Assembly (NCBI RefSeq): GCF_002795425.1 | Contig: NZ_PHHA01000003.1 | Span: 1 to 64,000, forward strand | Direction: 5' to 3' | From: Conservatibacter flavescens | GTDB taxonomy: Bacteria > Pseudomonadota > Gammaproteobacteria > Enterobacterales > Pasteurellaceae | DNA: 64,000 bases | Shown here: piece after piece, positions 28,232-38,399 of the stretch | Numbering within the stretch: the first letter of the stretch is position 1 | Layout: every line of letters begins with the position of its first letter | Program-made: the position numbers and the translations under genes | Notes under the pieces: model-generated | What the model was told of the DNA's origin: nothing | The model's input: only the letters and a program-made list of their open reading frames with translations | Databases searched by the model: none

Positions 28232-29726
28232 AAAAAGTGCGATTTTTTTGACCGCACTTTACAGTATATTCGGCATTTTTTGTGGCAATTTCTGCCTATG
28301 GATCATTAGTGATTATTTACTTAACGATCCCATATTAGCATTGTTTTTTCTTCCCTGTTCGTTACGTTTAGGGATCGTGCTACATATACCACGTCGATTT
28401 TGGGCCATTCCGTATGTTTGTGAATGGTTACTTATTGGTTTATTGTGGCACACTTATCCTAACTTATCTGTTCAATGGCTCTATGTCCTCAGTCTACTTT
28501 CTTATCTTGTATGCTTTAAAGCCTTTCCCTATTACACAGGCACACAATGGCAAAAGCTTAGCTTACAAGGTGGCTTTATTTTTATCATTAGTCTACTGAA
28601 TGCGAGCTTATTAGCGCCAACAAATCACTTTGGCTATACTTTTTTAGTGAGTTTAACCGGCGGCTTACTTGTCGTACCCGCCTGTTATTTAATCTATGAA
28701 TACCTATTTAAGCATCGTTGGATTCCATTAACCGCAGATTTAATTCATAAACCGATTTCCCTACGCACACGGCATATTTTTATTTATCTCTTTCTTTTTA
28801 TACTGAATATTTATATTCAAACCACCCTACCTTCCGAATTTATGCGCTTTGCCATTTTTTGTCTTGCTATTCCTATTATTTTATTAGCATTTCATTACGG
28901 TTGGCAGGGCGCATTATTAGGTACTTTATTGAATAGTATCGCCCTGATTGCAACCAGTCATGGTTTTTCCAATGTCGAAATGACCGATTTACTACTCTCT
29001 TTGTCTGCCCAAACTGTGACAGGCATTTTTTTAGGTCTAGCCATTCAATATCAACGCGATCTCAACCACAGTATTTCCATAGAATTAAGTAAAAATAAGT
29101 GGCTCACCACACAATTAATTGATACCGAAGAAACTATTCGTAAAGAAATCGCACGTGAATTACATGATGAAATCGGCCAAAATATTACGGCCATTCGCAC
29201 TCAAGCCAATATTCTCAAGCGCCTTAAACAAAGTGAGGCCACCACAAAAGTCGCCGATTTAATTGAAGCACTTTCTCTCAATGTGTATGACACCACAAAA
29301 AGCTTATTAAATCGCCTACGTCCAAAATCCCTTGACGATTTAGGTTTACAGCAATCTATTCAAGATCTCTTCCTCACGCTCGGTTTTGAAAAACAACATA
29401 TCCAAACCGATTTTGCTTGGCACAACCCTCAGGACGTCATACTCGATCACGTCACTGAAATGACTTTATATCGTCTATGCCAAGAGAGTTTAAATAATAT
29501 TATTAAACATGCTCAAGCAAGTCATATAAAGCTTTCATTATCTGTCACAAATAGCATTTTTCTCAGCATTGAAGACAACGGTATCGGCATGGACCCAACC
29601 CATTACTTCAATGGTTTTGGCATAAAAGGAATGCGTGAACGTGTAAAATTGCTTGGTGGGGATTTCCAGCTCCACGCCGAACTCGGGCAAGGCACGATAA
29701 TAACAATTCGGTTACCTCTAAGATGA
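28215..29726 (+). CDS. uhpB: Sensor histidine kinase UhpB
   Basis: A membrane sensor kinase of about 503 residues. The N-terminal half has around eight hydrophobic helices (MASE1-like). The kinase half has the HisKA_3 box [18 protein letters not shown] with H317 as phosphorylation site and a C-terminal ATPase domain ([31 protein letters not shown]). The ATG at 28215 starts [11 protein letters not shown], in line with the family; an upstream ATG at 28191 would overlap uhpA by 41 bases. An inverted pair of uptake words lies in its first codons. With UhpC it forms the glucose 6-phosphate receptor. Confidence 0.94.
   Translation: MRTLNKKSAIFLTALYSIFGIFCGNFCLWIISDYLLNDPILALFFLPCSLRLGIVLHIPRRFWAIPYVCEWLLIGLLWHTYPNLSVQWLYVLSLLSYLVCFKAFPYYTGTQWQKLSLQGGFIFIISLLNASLLAPTNHFGYTFLVSLTGGLLVVPACYLIYEYLFKHRWIPLTADLIHKPISLRTRHIFIYLFLFILNIYIQTTLPSEFMRFAIFCLAIPIILLAFHYGWQGALLGTLLNSIALIATSHGFSNVEMTDLLLSLSAQTVTGIFLGLAIQYQRDLNHSISIELSKNKWLTTQLIDTEETIRKEIARELHDEIGQNITAIRTQANILKRLKQSEATTKVADLIEALSLNVYDTTKSLLNRLRPKSLDDLGLQQSIQDLFLTLGFEKQHIQTDFAWHNPQDVILDHVTEMTLYRLCQESLNNIIKHAQASHIKLSLSVTNSIFLSIEDNGIGMDPTHYFNGFGIKGMRERVKLLGGDFQLHAELGQGTIITIRLPLR
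28234..28260. repeat. Inverted uptake-word pair at the uhpA/uhpB junction
   Basis: AAAGTGCG (28234-28241) and CGCACTTT (28253-28260) pair around an 11-base T-rich loop directly after the uhpA stop, inside codons 7-16 of uhpB. The right half is a full uptake word (ACCGCACTT); the left half is a degenerate one. The hairpin would form in the mRNA just downstream of the uhpB start. Confidence 0.7.
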
Positions 29727-30988
29727 ATATCAGCACACAAAATCAACAATATCAATATTGGCGAATACATTTAATGATCGCCATGTATATCGGTTACGCT
29801 GGCTTTTACCTCACACGAAAAAGTGTGAATTATGCCGTCCCTGCCTTAATTTCTGATTTAGGGATCAGCAAACAAGATATCGGCTTAATGGCCACGTTGT
29901 TTTACTTAACTTATGGTATTTCAAAATTTATATCAGGCATGTACTCAGATCGCACCAATCCACGCTATTTTATGGCGATTGGTTTAATGATGACAGGCAT
30001 AACCAATATTCTTTTCGGTTTATCCAGCTCTATTTTCGTTTTTACTTCGTTGTGGGTCATCAATGCTTGGTTTCAAGGTTGGGGTTGGCCGCCATGTTCA
30101 AAACTATTAACAACATGGTATTCCCGCACCGAACGTGGACATTGGTGGGCAATTTGGAACACTGCGCATAATGTAGGTGGCGCACTAATTCCTCTTATCG
30201 TCGGCTACCTTACCTTACACTACAGCTGGCGGCATGGCTTAAGCATCGCCGGTATTATCGCGCTACTCATTGGTTTATTTTTATTATGGCGCCTACGTAG
30301 TACGCCTGAAAGCATGGGATTACCCAGCGTTGGACAATGGCGTCAAGATCCCCTTGAATTAGCGCAAGAAAACGAAGGAAAAGATCGGAGTTGGCGTGAA
30401 ATCTTACGAGATTATGTCTTTTTAAATAAATATATTTGGCTACTCGCCTGTAGCTACACTTTGGTTTATATCGTACGTACTGCCATCAACGATTGGGGAA
30501 ATATTTATCTCACTGAAAACTATCACTATAACCTCGTTGAAGCCAATACCGCTTTATCTTTATTTGAAATAGGGGGTTTTGTGGGCTCACTTGTCGCAGG
30601 TTGGGGATCGGATAAACTTTTTTCCAGTAATCGAGGGCCAATGGCACTATTATTCGCTATTGGTATTTTCTTCTCTATCACCGCACTTTGGCTCATGCCG
30701 GAAGAGCAAAAATTATTACTAAGCTGTCTCTTTTTTGCCATTGGCTTTTTCGTCTTTGGCCCACAAATGCTAATCGGCATGGCCGCCGCTGAATGCGCCC
30801 ACAAAAAAGCGGCAGGTACAGCCACAGGCTTTGTCGGCTTATTCGCCTATCTAGGTGCAGCCCTAGCAGGCTATCCCCTTGCAATTGTGATGCAGTATTT
30901 CCATTGGGACGGCTTTTTTGTTGTGATCGCCTGCGCAGCTTCTGCGATTGGATTGTTACTCCTGCCTTTCCTAAGAGTCCAAAATTAA
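29723..30988 (+). CDS. uhpC: UhpC-type sugar-phosphate sensor/transporter (major facilitator, organophosphate:Pi family)
   Basis: A 421-residue, 12-helix MFS protein close to E. coli UhpC throughout: FYLTRKSVNYAVP, GIGLM, NAWFQGWGWPPCSKLLTTWYSR, GFFVFGPQMLIGMAAAEC. UhpC is the external glucose 6-phosphate receptor that switches on UhpB; homologues in Chlamydia act as true transporters. Its start overlaps the uhpB stop by 4 bases (ATGA). No uhpT follows: the next gene is mutS on the other strand. The true UhpT may lie elsewhere, or this protein could also transport. Confidence 0.92.
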   Translation: MNISTQNQQYQYWRIHLMIAMYIGYAGFYLTRKSVNYAVPALISDLGISKQDIGLMATLFYLTYGISKFISGMYSDRTNPRYFMAIGLMMTGITNILFGLSSSIFVFTSLWVINAWFQGWGWPPCSKLLTTWYSRTERGHWWAIWNTAHNVGGALIPLIVGYLTLHYSWRHGLSIAGIIALLIGLFLLWRLRSTPESMGLPSVGQWRQDPLELAQENEGKDRSWREILRDYVFLNKYIWLLACSYTLVYIVRTAINDWGNIYLTENYHYNLVEANTALSLFEIGGFVGSLVAGWGSDKLFSSNRGPMALLFAIGIFFSITALWLMPEEQKLLLSCLFFAIGFFVFGPQMLIGMAAAECAHKKAAGTATGFVGLFAYLGAALAGYPLAIVMQYFHWDGFFVVIACAASAIGLLLLPFLRVQN

Positions 30989-31058
30989 ACGCAAAAAGTG
31001 CGGTCAGAAATAGATTATTTTTAGCTTTCTATGACCCATTACACCGCACATTCATCGC

Positions 31059-33629
31059 TTATACCATCTTCTTTAACTGGTACAAATAAGCTAAAGCTTG
31101 TTTTGGGCTGAGTTCATCAGGATCTAAATTTTCTAACATATCCCATATGACATTTTTATGGCTATCGTCTTCCATCAGCGGTAATTCTGCTTGATTTTGA
31201 AGAGATTGTTGTCGATCTTGTACAAGCACATTTTGGTTAGAAACTTGCTCCAGTTGATGCAATTTTTGTTTGGCTAATTTAATGACTGCCTGCGGAACGC
31301 CCGCCAAACTGGCCACCGCTAACCCGTAACTTTTGCTAGCCGCCCCTTCTTGTACGGCATGCATAAACGCAATTGTTTCGTTATGTTCTAAAGCATCTAA
31401 ATGCACATTTGCGCTGCCAGCTAATTGTTCTGGCAAGACTGTCAGTTCAAAATAATGTGTCGCAAACAGTGTTAATGAACGCACTTTTTTTCCTAACCAT
31501 TCTGCACAAGCCCACGCTAAAGACAAGCCATCATAAGTTGAGGTTCCACGTCCAATTTCATCAATTAACACCAAACTTTGTGCTGTTGCTTGATGTAAAA
31601 TATTGGCCATTTCCGTCATTTCTACCATAAAAGTAGAGCGCCCTGAAGCTAAATCATCAGATGCCCCTATTCGGGTAAATATGCGATCAATAGAACCAAT
31701 TACCGCACTTTCTGCGGGTACAAAACTGCCAATATATGCCATGAGTGTAATCAAGGCGGTTTGTCGCATATAAGTGCTTTTTCCGCCCATATTCGGGCCA
31801 GTAATAATCAGTAAATGGCGCTGATCATGCAATTGAACAGGATTTGCGATAAACGGATCTTTCAATACTTGTTCTACAACCGGATGACGACCATTTTGAA
31901 TATCAATTTTCACTTCATGACTAAAAGTTGGCATAACATAATTCAACGTATCCGCACGCTCTGCTAAGTTCGTTAACACGTCCAGCTCAGCTAATGCCAT
32001 GCCTGTACGCTGTAATGGGCCTAAGTGCGGTAGGATTTGGTCAAAAATTTCCTCATACAGCTGTTTTTCTAAAGCCAGGCTCGCGCCTTTCGCCTTTAAT
32101 ACCTTATCTTCATACGTTTTTAGTTCAGGAATAATATAACGTTCAGCATTTTTTAACGTTTGACGGCGTACATAATGGATGGGCGCTTTATGGGCTTGGC
32201 CTTGACTAATTTGGATATAATAACCGTGTACTGCATTAAAGCCGACTTTTAAGGTATCAATCCCCGTCGCCTCACGTTCGCGTATCTCCAGTTCTTCTAA
32301 ATAACGTGTTGCCCCTTCCGATAGTTCTCGCCACTCATCAAGTTCAGCGTGATAACCTGGCGCAATCACTCCGCCGTCACGAATTAATAATGGGGGAGAA
32401 TCAATAATTGCGCGTTGTAGCAAATCTAATAATGCTGGAAATTCCTCAATTTGTGCGGAAAGTGCGGTTAATTTCGGCGAATTTTTTAAAATTGGTACAA
32501 TAAAAGGGAGTTGCTCCAATGCTGTGCGTAAACGTGTGAGATCACGCGGGCGTGCTGAACGCAAGGCTACACGTGCCAAAATCCGCTCAATATCCCCAAC
32601 TTGGCGCAATAACGGTTGTAGCGCCATAACGAGATCTAAATCTAACAAAGCTTGAATAACTTGTTGACGCATTTGTAATTTTTCGACTTGGCGGATCGGT
32701 TGGTGAATCCAACGTTTTAACAAACGGCTCCCCATTGGAGTAATACAATGATCTAACACCGAAGCGAGTGTATGTTCCGTACCACCAGCCAAATTCTGTG
32801 TTAATTCCAAGTTACGTCGTGTGGCCGCATCTAACAAAATATTATCGCTATTTTGCAATAAACTAATGCTTTGAATATGTGGCAGAGATGTGCGCTGAGT
32901 TTCTTTGGCATAATGTAATAAACAGCCCGCCGCACAAAGCCCAAGAATCGCTTTTTCGACCCCAAAGCCACGTAAATCTTTGGTGCCAAATTGCTGATTT
33001 AATAATTGTATTGACGTCCCTAATTCAAATTCCCAAATCGGACGACGACGCAATCCCTTATAATTACTGAGTAATGCCATATCCTCAACATCTTCACAAT
33101 ACAGAATTTCCACCGGCGCAATGCGCTGTAATTCTGCTTGCAAACTCACCGCACTTTCTTGCTCACTCAGCTGAAAACGCCCAGAGGTCATATCTAATGT
33201 TGCGAGGCCAAAACGTGAGTTTTCCTGATATACCGCCGCAATCAAATTATCTTGTCGCTCAGGCAGCAAGGCCTCATCACTCACAGTACCAGGTGTCACA
33301 ATACGCACCACTTTTCGTTCCACAGGCCCTTTTGACAGTGCCGGATCCCCGACTTGTTCACAAATCGCAACCGATTCGCCTAACTGAACTAATTTCGCTA
33401 AATATCCTTCAACGGCATGATAAGGCACACCCGCCATTGGTATAGGCTGTCCAGCAGATTGACCACGTTTAGTCAACGAAATGTCTAGCAATGCTGCGGC
33501 TTTTTTGGCGTCATCGTAAAATAGTTCATAAAAATCCCCCATGCGATAAAACAGCAAAATATCTGGGTTTTCTGCTTTAAGTTGTAAGTACTGTTGCATC
33601 ATTGGGGTGTGGTGTGCATTTTGGCTCAT
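31059..33629 (-). CDS. mutS: DNA mismatch repair protein MutS
   Basis: An 856-residue mismatch-recognition ATPase of normal length. The N-terminal mismatch domain has the Phe-x-Glu wedge in [15 protein letters not shown]. The C-terminal ATPase has Walker [14 protein letters not shown], Walker [17 protein letters not shown] and the [10 protein letters not shown] switch. It starts MMSQ-like mismatch repair with MutL. It carries several uptake words, as is common for repair genes in competent Pasteurellaceae. Convergent with uhpC; divergent from recA. Confidence 0.98.
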   Translation of the reverse strand: MSQNAHHTPMMQQYLQLKAENPDILLFYRMGDFYELFYDDAKKAAALLDISLTKRGQSAGQPIPMAGVPYHAVEGYLAKLVQLGESVAICEQVGDPALSKGPVERKVVRIVTPGTVSDEALLPERQDNLIAAVYQENSRFGLATLDMTSGRFQLSEQESAVSLQAELQRIAPVEILYCEDVEDMALLSNYKGLRRRPIWEFELGTSIQLLNQQFGTKDLRGFGVEKAILGLCAAGCLLHYAKETQRTSLPHIQSISLLQNSDNILLDAATRRNLELTQNLAGGTEHTLASVLDHCITPMGSRLLKRWIHQPIRQVEKLQMRQQVIQALLDLDLVMALQPLLRQVGDIERILARVALRSARPRDLTRLRTALEQLPFIVPILKNSPKLTALSAQIEEFPALLDLLQRAIIDSPPLLIRDGGVIAPGYHAELDEWRELSEGATRYLEELEIREREATGIDTLKVGFNAVHGYYIQISQGQAHKAPIHYVRRQTLKNAERYIIPELKTYEDKVLKAKGASLALEKQLYEEIFDQILPHLGPLQRTGMALAELDVLTNLAERADTLNYVMPTFSHEVKIDIQNGRHPVVEQVLKDPFIANPVQLHDQRHLLIITGPNMGGKSTYMRQTALITLMAYIGSFVPAESAVIGSIDRIFTRIGASDDLASGRSTFMVEMTEMANILHQATAQSLVLIDEIGRGTSTYDGLSLAWACAEWLGKKVRSLTLFATHYFELTVLPEQLAGSANVHLDALEHNETIAFMHAVQEGAASKSYGLAVASLAGVPQAVIKLAKQKLHQLEQVSNQNVLVQDRQQSLQNQAELPLMEDDSHKNVIWDMLENLDPDELSPKQALAYLYQLKKMV

Positions 33630-33707
33630 AAAAAATATCTTTTTGGAATGAAAATCACAATTTTGACTTATTCTAACAAAAAATTTTGTGAAAAAATAAA
33701 AATTCGC

Positions 33708-33735
33708 TTGATACTGTATTCACATACAGTATAAT
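33708..33735 (+). promoter_or_regulatory. recA promoter with LexA (SOS) box in the spacer
   Basis: TTGATA (33708-33713) and TATAAT (33730-33735) are separated by 16 bases, and those 16 bases are exactly the LexA box CTGTATTCACATACAG (33714-33729), which matches CTGT-N8-ACAG perfectly. LexA bound there would block RNA polymerase. The recA ATG follows 45 bases after the -10. Confidence 0.93.
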
Positions 33736-33779
33736 ACCTCCCAATATAAACCACAGAGTTAAGATATTTTGAGGTCCAT

Positions 33780-34895
33780 ATGGCTAAAAACAACAGTGCT
33801 AGCAGCACAAAAACAGTAAAAGTCGGCACACCAGAAGAAAAAGAAAAAGCACTCGCAGCCGCCTTAGGCCAAATTGAAAAACAATTTGGTAAAGGATCCA
33901 TTATGAAATTAGGCGACACTCAAACTCTTGATGTCGAATCAATTTCTACCGGTTCTTTAAGCTTAGATATCGCCTTAGGAATCGGTGGCTTACCAATGGG
34001 GCGTATCGTAGAGATTTATGGGCCGGAATCCTCAGGTAAAACGACCCTGACTTTAGAATTAATTGCACAAGCACAAAAAGCGGGTAAAACGTGTGCATTT
34101 ATTGATGCTGAACATGCTCTTGATCCAATTTATGCCACTAAGCTCGGTGTACAAACTAAAGAATTATTAATTTCTCAACCCGATCATGGAGAACAAGCTC
34201 TTGAAATTTGTGATGCATTAGTGCGCTCAGGGGCTGTAGATGTGATTATTGTAGACTCTGTGGCTGCCTTAACACCAAAAGCAGAGATTGAAGGCGAAAT
34301 GGGGGATTCTCATATGGGTCTACAAGCTCGCTTAATGTCACAGGCGCTACGTAAATTAACCGGAAATATTAAATCAGCCAACTGCCTAGTCGTATTTATT
34401 AACCAAATTCGTATGAAAATTGGCATGATGTTTGGCAACCCTGAAACCACTACAGGGGGGAACGCATTAAAATTCTATGCTTCCGTTCGTCTTGATATCC
34501 GTCGCACAGGTTCAGTCAAAGAAGGCGATCAAGTCATTGGTAATGAAACACGCGTAAAAGTAGTGAAAAATAAACTCGCGGCCCCGTTCCGCCAAGTTGA
34601 TTTTGATATTTTATATGGTGAGGGTATCTCTAAAAACGGAGAATTACTGGAACTTGGTGTTAAACAAAAATTGGTTGAAAAATCCGGTGCTTGGTATGCA
34701 TATAACGGCAGTAAAATCGGGCAGGGTAAAGCCAATGCACTAAAATGGCTCACTGAAAACCCTGAACAGGCCGATGAATTAGAAGCCAAATTACGCGCAG
34801 AATTATTAGCGAATCCCGAAGCATTAGCCCATAATGCGGATATAACTGATGAGAACGCTATCAATGACGTTGATGAGTCAGATTTAGACTTCTAA
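33780..34895 (+). CDS. recA: Recombinase RecA
   Basis: A 371-residue recombinase and LexA co-protease. It has Walker [10 protein letters not shown], the [21 protein letters not shown]1 region, the [13 protein letters not shown] block, [28 protein letters not shown] (L2) and an acidic tail ([10 protein letters not shown]). The N-terminus has about 15 extra residues rich in Ser/Thr/Lys ([17 protein letters not shown]) before the normal [20 protein letters not shown] start; the ATG at 33780 is kept because it has GAGGTCCAT context directly upstream. Regulated by LexA. Confidence 0.98.
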   Translation: MAKNNSASSTKTVKVGTPEEKEKALAAALGQIEKQFGKGSIMKLGDTQTLDVESISTGSLSLDIALGIGGLPMGRIVEIYGPESSGKTTLTLELIAQAQKAGKTCAFIDAEHALDPIYATKLGVQTKELLISQPDHGEQALEICDALVRSGAVDVIIVDSVAALTPKAEIEGEMGDSHMGLQARLMSQALRKLTGNIKSANCLVVFINQIRMKIGMMFGNPETTTGGNALKFYASVRLDIRRTGSVKEGDQVIGNETRVKVVKNKLAAPFRQVDFDILYGEGISKNGELLELGVKQKLVEKSGAWYAYNGSKIGQGKANALKWLTENPEQADELEAKLRAELLANPEALAHNADITDENAINDVDESDLDF

Positions 34896-34902
34896 ACATA
34901 AC

Positions 34903-34936
34903 ATATTCTCCCCGACTCGTTAGAAGGGGAGAATAT
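34903..34936. terminator. Shared hairpin between convergent recA and metL
   Basis: ATATTCTCCCC (34903-34913) pairs perfectly with GGGGAGAATAT (34926-34936) around a 12-base loop in the 59-base gap between the two stop codons. It can serve both directions. No long T tract follows on either side. Confidence 0.6.
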
Positions 34937-34954
34937 CCACTTCAATAAATCGCA

Positions 34955-37366
34955 TTAAATTAATTTCGTTAAACGATTTAAATCACTCAAAATTGCGCCC
35001 GCTGTCATCGCTTTCCCCGAACTTGGACCGTGAATCACTAAAGGATTATCCCGATACCACTGGCTTTTAATCATAAACAGATTTTCGCCAGGCAACGTTT
35101 TCGCGATATTATCTTCAGGATCAATCGCCTCAAGTTGAATCGTGGCTTGATTTGGCGCGTGGAACCGCGCAATGTAGCGTAATACTAAACCATCTTCTTG
35201 CGCGGCTTGATAACGTTGATAAATATCATCATCGACTTGACTTAATTGTTCAAAAAAATCTGTAATCGAAAGATCTGCTAGCTGCTTTGGAATCAATCCA
35301 TGACACTTCACAGTATGATTATCTAAGGCATAGCCAGCAGAACGTGCAGTAATCACAAGTTTACGCAAGGCATCATAACCGAATAAGTCTTCTCTTGGAT
35401 CACGTTCCATCAAGCCTTGTAACCAAGCCTGTTCCACCAATTCTGAAAACGGTGTCGAACCGTCATATTGATAAAATAACCAAGCTAAAGAGTTTGAAAA
35501 CGTGCCTTCAACCGACAGAATTTTGTCACCACTTTCCACTAAATCATGCACAATAGTTGTAATTGGCAGGCCGCTTCCCACTGTTGCATTATATAGCCAA
35601 TAACTCCCCGCAAGGCTAAATGCTTCCTCAATTTGATGATAACGCCCTAACGGAAATGCCGCCGCTCGCTTATTTGCACTCACTACATGAAACCCATGCT
35701 TTGCATAATTAATATAATGTTCTGCGATAAAATCGCTGGCGGTAATATCCAATAACACTAACTCATCAAAAGGGTGTAAGCTCAACCAATTGAGCAATTC
35801 TGCCGGTTGTAACTCTTTCGCATGCTGTTCAAAAAGTTGATCAAGGTGATTCACAGTTAAATGAGATAAGCCTTGATAATCTAACCAGGCTTTTTGGCTG
35901 GCCACAATGCCCATTAGAGTGAAATCAAAATGGCTACGTGCCGCCATTTTTTCTCTCTCTTGTTGATAGAGCTGTAACCATGTTTTCGCCACTTCGCCTT
36001 TCCCTAATACCACAAGCCCAATGGTTTTGTGGGCGCGAAATAAATCATCATGTACGTTCTTTAATAATTCTCGTGTCACCGGCTGTCTCAAAATAGCCAC
36101 AACACTAATATTCTGTGGTGACTGCCAAATCAGCTCAATAGGTTGATTTTTAATTTGCTGAAAAAACCGCATCATCTGCAAGGAGTTTTGACAGATATTC
36201 GCCCCTATAATACCTAACATCGCTAAGTCATATCGAATAGACGTAGATTCTGTTGGCAAAGGCAATCCTTTGAATTTTATAAAAATATCATCAATTAATT
36301 CATTCGGATAAACTAATTTCAACGTGCGCTCGTTTTCATCTAGAGACAGTGCCATTGGATTGAGTTGGAGCTGCTGCAACCAAGTATAAAATTGGTTTTC
36401 CCATTGTTTAATATCTTGGCTCAATGGAATTACCAGTTCAATCAACCCTATTTGATTATGATGAGTCACAATTTTCCCTTGCGCAGAGGAAGCGAGTAAA
36501 TGCTCGACTTGAGTAAACCCTTTTTCGGGCTCTCGCGTACTACGCAAACGCAATTTCAACATCGCTTCACTCACTGGCTGCAAGCTGTTAGGGTGCAAAA
36601 TAGGCGCTGACAAGCGAGCCAATTCTGTTGCTTCATCTAATCTCAACAAGGATAGAAGGGAAGCATTTTTGACTAAATTTGGATCTGCACTATATACGCC
36701 AGCAATTTCCCCCCAAATCGTTACCTGCTCAATATCTGCTAATGCGGCTGTTTTCGTTGCGGAGTAATCTGCACCATGCCGCCCCAGCAAGACGGTTTCG
36801 CCCGCATCATTTTGGCTGATATAACCGCTAATCACTAAGTATTTATCCGCATGCTCCGTTAAAATAGGTTGTAATTTTTGTTGGCTAGGTACGGTTAAGA
36901 GTGTCGGTAACACATGGCGCTCAGCTGTCAGAAAACGACGTGCATCAATGAACTCTGCGGGCATTCCCTGTTGATTCAAATAGGCGGTTAATAAACGTGC
37001 TGCCCATATTTCACCATGTCCCACAATTTCAGCATAGGTGGCCTCTGTCAGTGTTTGGTCTAATCGTGCTGAGAGGGTTAGAATATCATCTAAAAATGGC
37101 AAAGTGACACTTTCTGGTTTTTTCAATAACGCTGAGGCATGAATAAGGTATTGATGACGAATCATCTGTAAAGTGCGGTTCGCTTCAACAGGATTTTCTT
37201 TCGATAAATTCACCCAATTCATTAATAATGATGTGGTGTTTCCCATTGCTGATACAACAATTAAATCATTCGGCTGACCGTATTTTTTGAGCAAACTCAC
37301 AATACGTTTAATACCATCAGCATCTGAAAGCGTTGTCACGCCAAATTTATGTAATTGTCTATTCAT
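34955..37366 (-). CDS. metL: Bifunctional aspartokinase II / homoserine dehydrogenase II
   Basis: An 803-residue fusion: aspartokinase (about 1-450) and homoserine dehydrogenase (about 455-803). Sequence runs (RQLHKFG, VVSAMGNTT, AEIVGHGEIWAARLL, LLGRHGADYSAT, YSADPNLVK, RWYRDNPLVIHGPSSG) follow E. coli MetL rather than ThrA, and metJ lies divergently upstream as in enterobacteria. It supplies aspartyl phosphate and homoserine for methionine. Odd: the normally invariant kinase motif KFGG[ST]S reads KFGVTT (residues 7-12), while the rest of the kinase site looks intact. The dehydrogenase NAD(P) motif (LGKGEVAKTW) and KRAAAF lysine region are present. Confidence 0.95.
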   Translation of the reverse strand: MNRQLHKFGVTTLSDADGIKRIVSLLKKYGQPNDLIVVSAMGNTTSLLMNWVNLSKENPVEANRTLQMIRHQYLIHASALLKKPESVTLPFLDDILTLSARLDQTLTEATYAEIVGHGEIWAARLLTAYLNQQGMPAEFIDARRFLTAERHVLPTLLTVPSQQKLQPILTEHADKYLVISGYISQNDAGETVLLGRHGADYSATKTAALADIEQVTIWGEIAGVYSADPNLVKNASLLSLLRLDEATELARLSAPILHPNSLQPVSEAMLKLRLRSTREPEKGFTQVEHLLASSAQGKIVTHHNQIGLIELVIPLSQDIKQWENQFYTWLQQLQLNPMALSLDENERTLKLVYPNELIDDIFIKFKGLPLPTESTSIRYDLAMLGIIGANICQNSLQMMRFFQQIKNQPIELIWQSPQNISVVAILRQPVTRELLKNVHDDLFRAHKTIGLVVLGKGEVAKTWLQLYQQEREKMAARSHFDFTLMGIVASQKAWLDYQGLSHLTVNHLDQLFEQHAKELQPAELLNWLSLHPFDELVLLDITASDFIAEHYINYAKHGFHVVSANKRAAAFPLGRYHQIEEAFSLAGSYWLYNATVGSGLPITTIVHDLVESGDKILSVEGTFSNSLAWLFYQYDGSTPFSELVEQAWLQGLMERDPREDLFGYDALRKLVITARSAGYALDNHTVKCHGLIPKQLADLSITDFFEQLSQVDDDIYQRYQAAQEDGLVLRYIARFHAPNQATIQLEAIDPEDNIAKTLPGENLFMIKSQWYRDNPLVIHGPSSGKAMTAGAILSDLNRLTKLI

Positions 37367-37458
37367 AAACTTACCTTATTCATATCGGCTATCCGAATAA
37401 TTGCTTTTTAAGCATGATATGCCACTTATTTTACCACTGTTCATTCAATTTAGAAAAA

Positions 37459-37482
37459 GCAAGCTAGACGTCTAGATTGTTA
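37459..37482. promoter_or_regulatory. MetJ operator (met box) between metL and metJ
   Basis: AGACGTCT at 37467-37474 is a perfect met box, inside the longer palindrome CTAGACGTCTAG. The 8-mers on both sides (37459-37466 and 37475-37482) keep 4 of 8 consensus bases, consistent with tandem weaker boxes bound cooperatively. The site lies between the divergent metL and metJ starts, so MetJ with S-adenosylmethionine would repress both. Confidence 0.85.
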
Positions 37483-37539
37483 TTTTTTGTTTTTTTCTTT
37501 AGAATATCCACAATTTTCATATTTCTTTAGGATAACGTT

Positions 37540-37857
37540 ATGGCAAACTGGGACGGAAAATATATTAGTCCTTATGCAGAGCATGGCAAAAAAAGTGAAC
37601 AAGTCAAAAAAATCACCGTCTCTATTCCCATTAAGGTATTAGAAATTTTGACTAACGAACGGACTCGCCGTCAAATTCGAAACTTACGCCATGCAACGAA
37701 TAGTGAGTTGTTATGTGAGGCATTTTTGCATGCTTTTACTGGACAGCCTTTGCCAACAGATCAAGACTTACTCAAAGACCGCTCAGATGAAATCCCTGAG
37801 CAGGCGAAAACCATGATGCGTGAAATGGGTATTGATCCTGATACATGGGAGTATTAG
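37540..37857 (+). CDS. metJ: Methionine repressor MetJ
   Basis: A 105-residue ribbon-helix-helix repressor of normal length. The beta-strand [23 protein letters not shown] contacts the met box, and [29 protein letters not shown] is the S-adenosylmethionine-binding and dimer part. Its stop overlaps the stop of the convergent thioredoxin-like gene. Autoregulated through the perfect met box about 65 bases upstream. Confidence 0.98.
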   Translation: MANWDGKYISPYAEHGKKSEQVKKITVSIPIKVLEILTNERTRRQIRNLRHATNSELLCEAFLHAFTGQPLPTDQDLLKDRSDEIPEQAKTMMREMGIDPDTWEY

Positions 37858-38378
37858 GCAAAAAACTCTGCCAAAAATAACCGCGCTTTTAATCCCCATT
37901 TACTCGTTAACCCCGTTGTTGCAAACAGCATTCTACCGTTTTTGACTGCAATGATGGTTGGGGTAACAGAGACTTGCCAGTGTTGAGAAATTTGTCCAAG
38001 GGGATCATTAACAGTTGTGAAGTGATATTGATGCTCAGCCAAATAGTGCTGAACCGCAGCATTATCGCCGGATCGCAAAGCAACTGTGACCACCGGTATA
38101 CCTGAATCTGATAATTCGTTTATCATTGGCGATGTCAACCGGCAATAGCCACACCATGTTCCCCAAAAATAAACCAACGTTGGCCGCTCATAACTCATTT
38201 GAGCGAGAAAAAACGGACGTTGTTGCAAATCATGCCATAATATTTGGTCCGCTTGTTGTGGAATTTTAGGCTGGCGCCACCAATCTAGCGCAAAGCTCGC
38301 CCCTTGCACGATAAGTAATAGAAATATGGCATTTTTCAGCCCTTTTTTGAATGAAAATAAATGGAAAAACGACCGCAC
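37854..38378 (-). CDS. Membrane-anchored thioredoxin-like disulfide oxidoreductase (TlpA/ScsD type)
   Basis: A 174-residue protein with an N-terminal signal/anchor (about residues 14-31, [20 protein letters not shown]) and a periplasmic thioredoxin fold: active site [15 protein letters not shown] (CxxC), cis-Pro in VTPTIIAV. It probably reduces or shuffles disulfides in the periplasm. The start codon is GTG at 38378, with AAGGA six bases upstream, and no other Met occurs near the N-terminus. That GTG is part of an uptake word (AAGTGCGGTC). It lies 21 bases after mscS on the same strand. Confidence 0.85.
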   Translation of the reverse strand: MRSFFHLFSFKKGLKNAIFLLLIVQGASFALDWWRQPKIPQQADQILWHDLQQRPFFLAQMSYERPTLVYFWGTWCGYCRLTSPMINELSDSGIPVVTVALRSGDNAAVQHYLAEHQYHFTTVNDPLGQISQHWQVSVTPTIIAVKNGRMLFATTGLTSKWGLKARLFLAEFFA

Positions 38379-38399
38379 TTCTATTCCTTATTCAGTTAA

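Noticed and set aside
34955-37366. Reading metL as thrA
   Set aside because: Length is similar, but sequence runs and the divergent metJ with a met box favour MetL.
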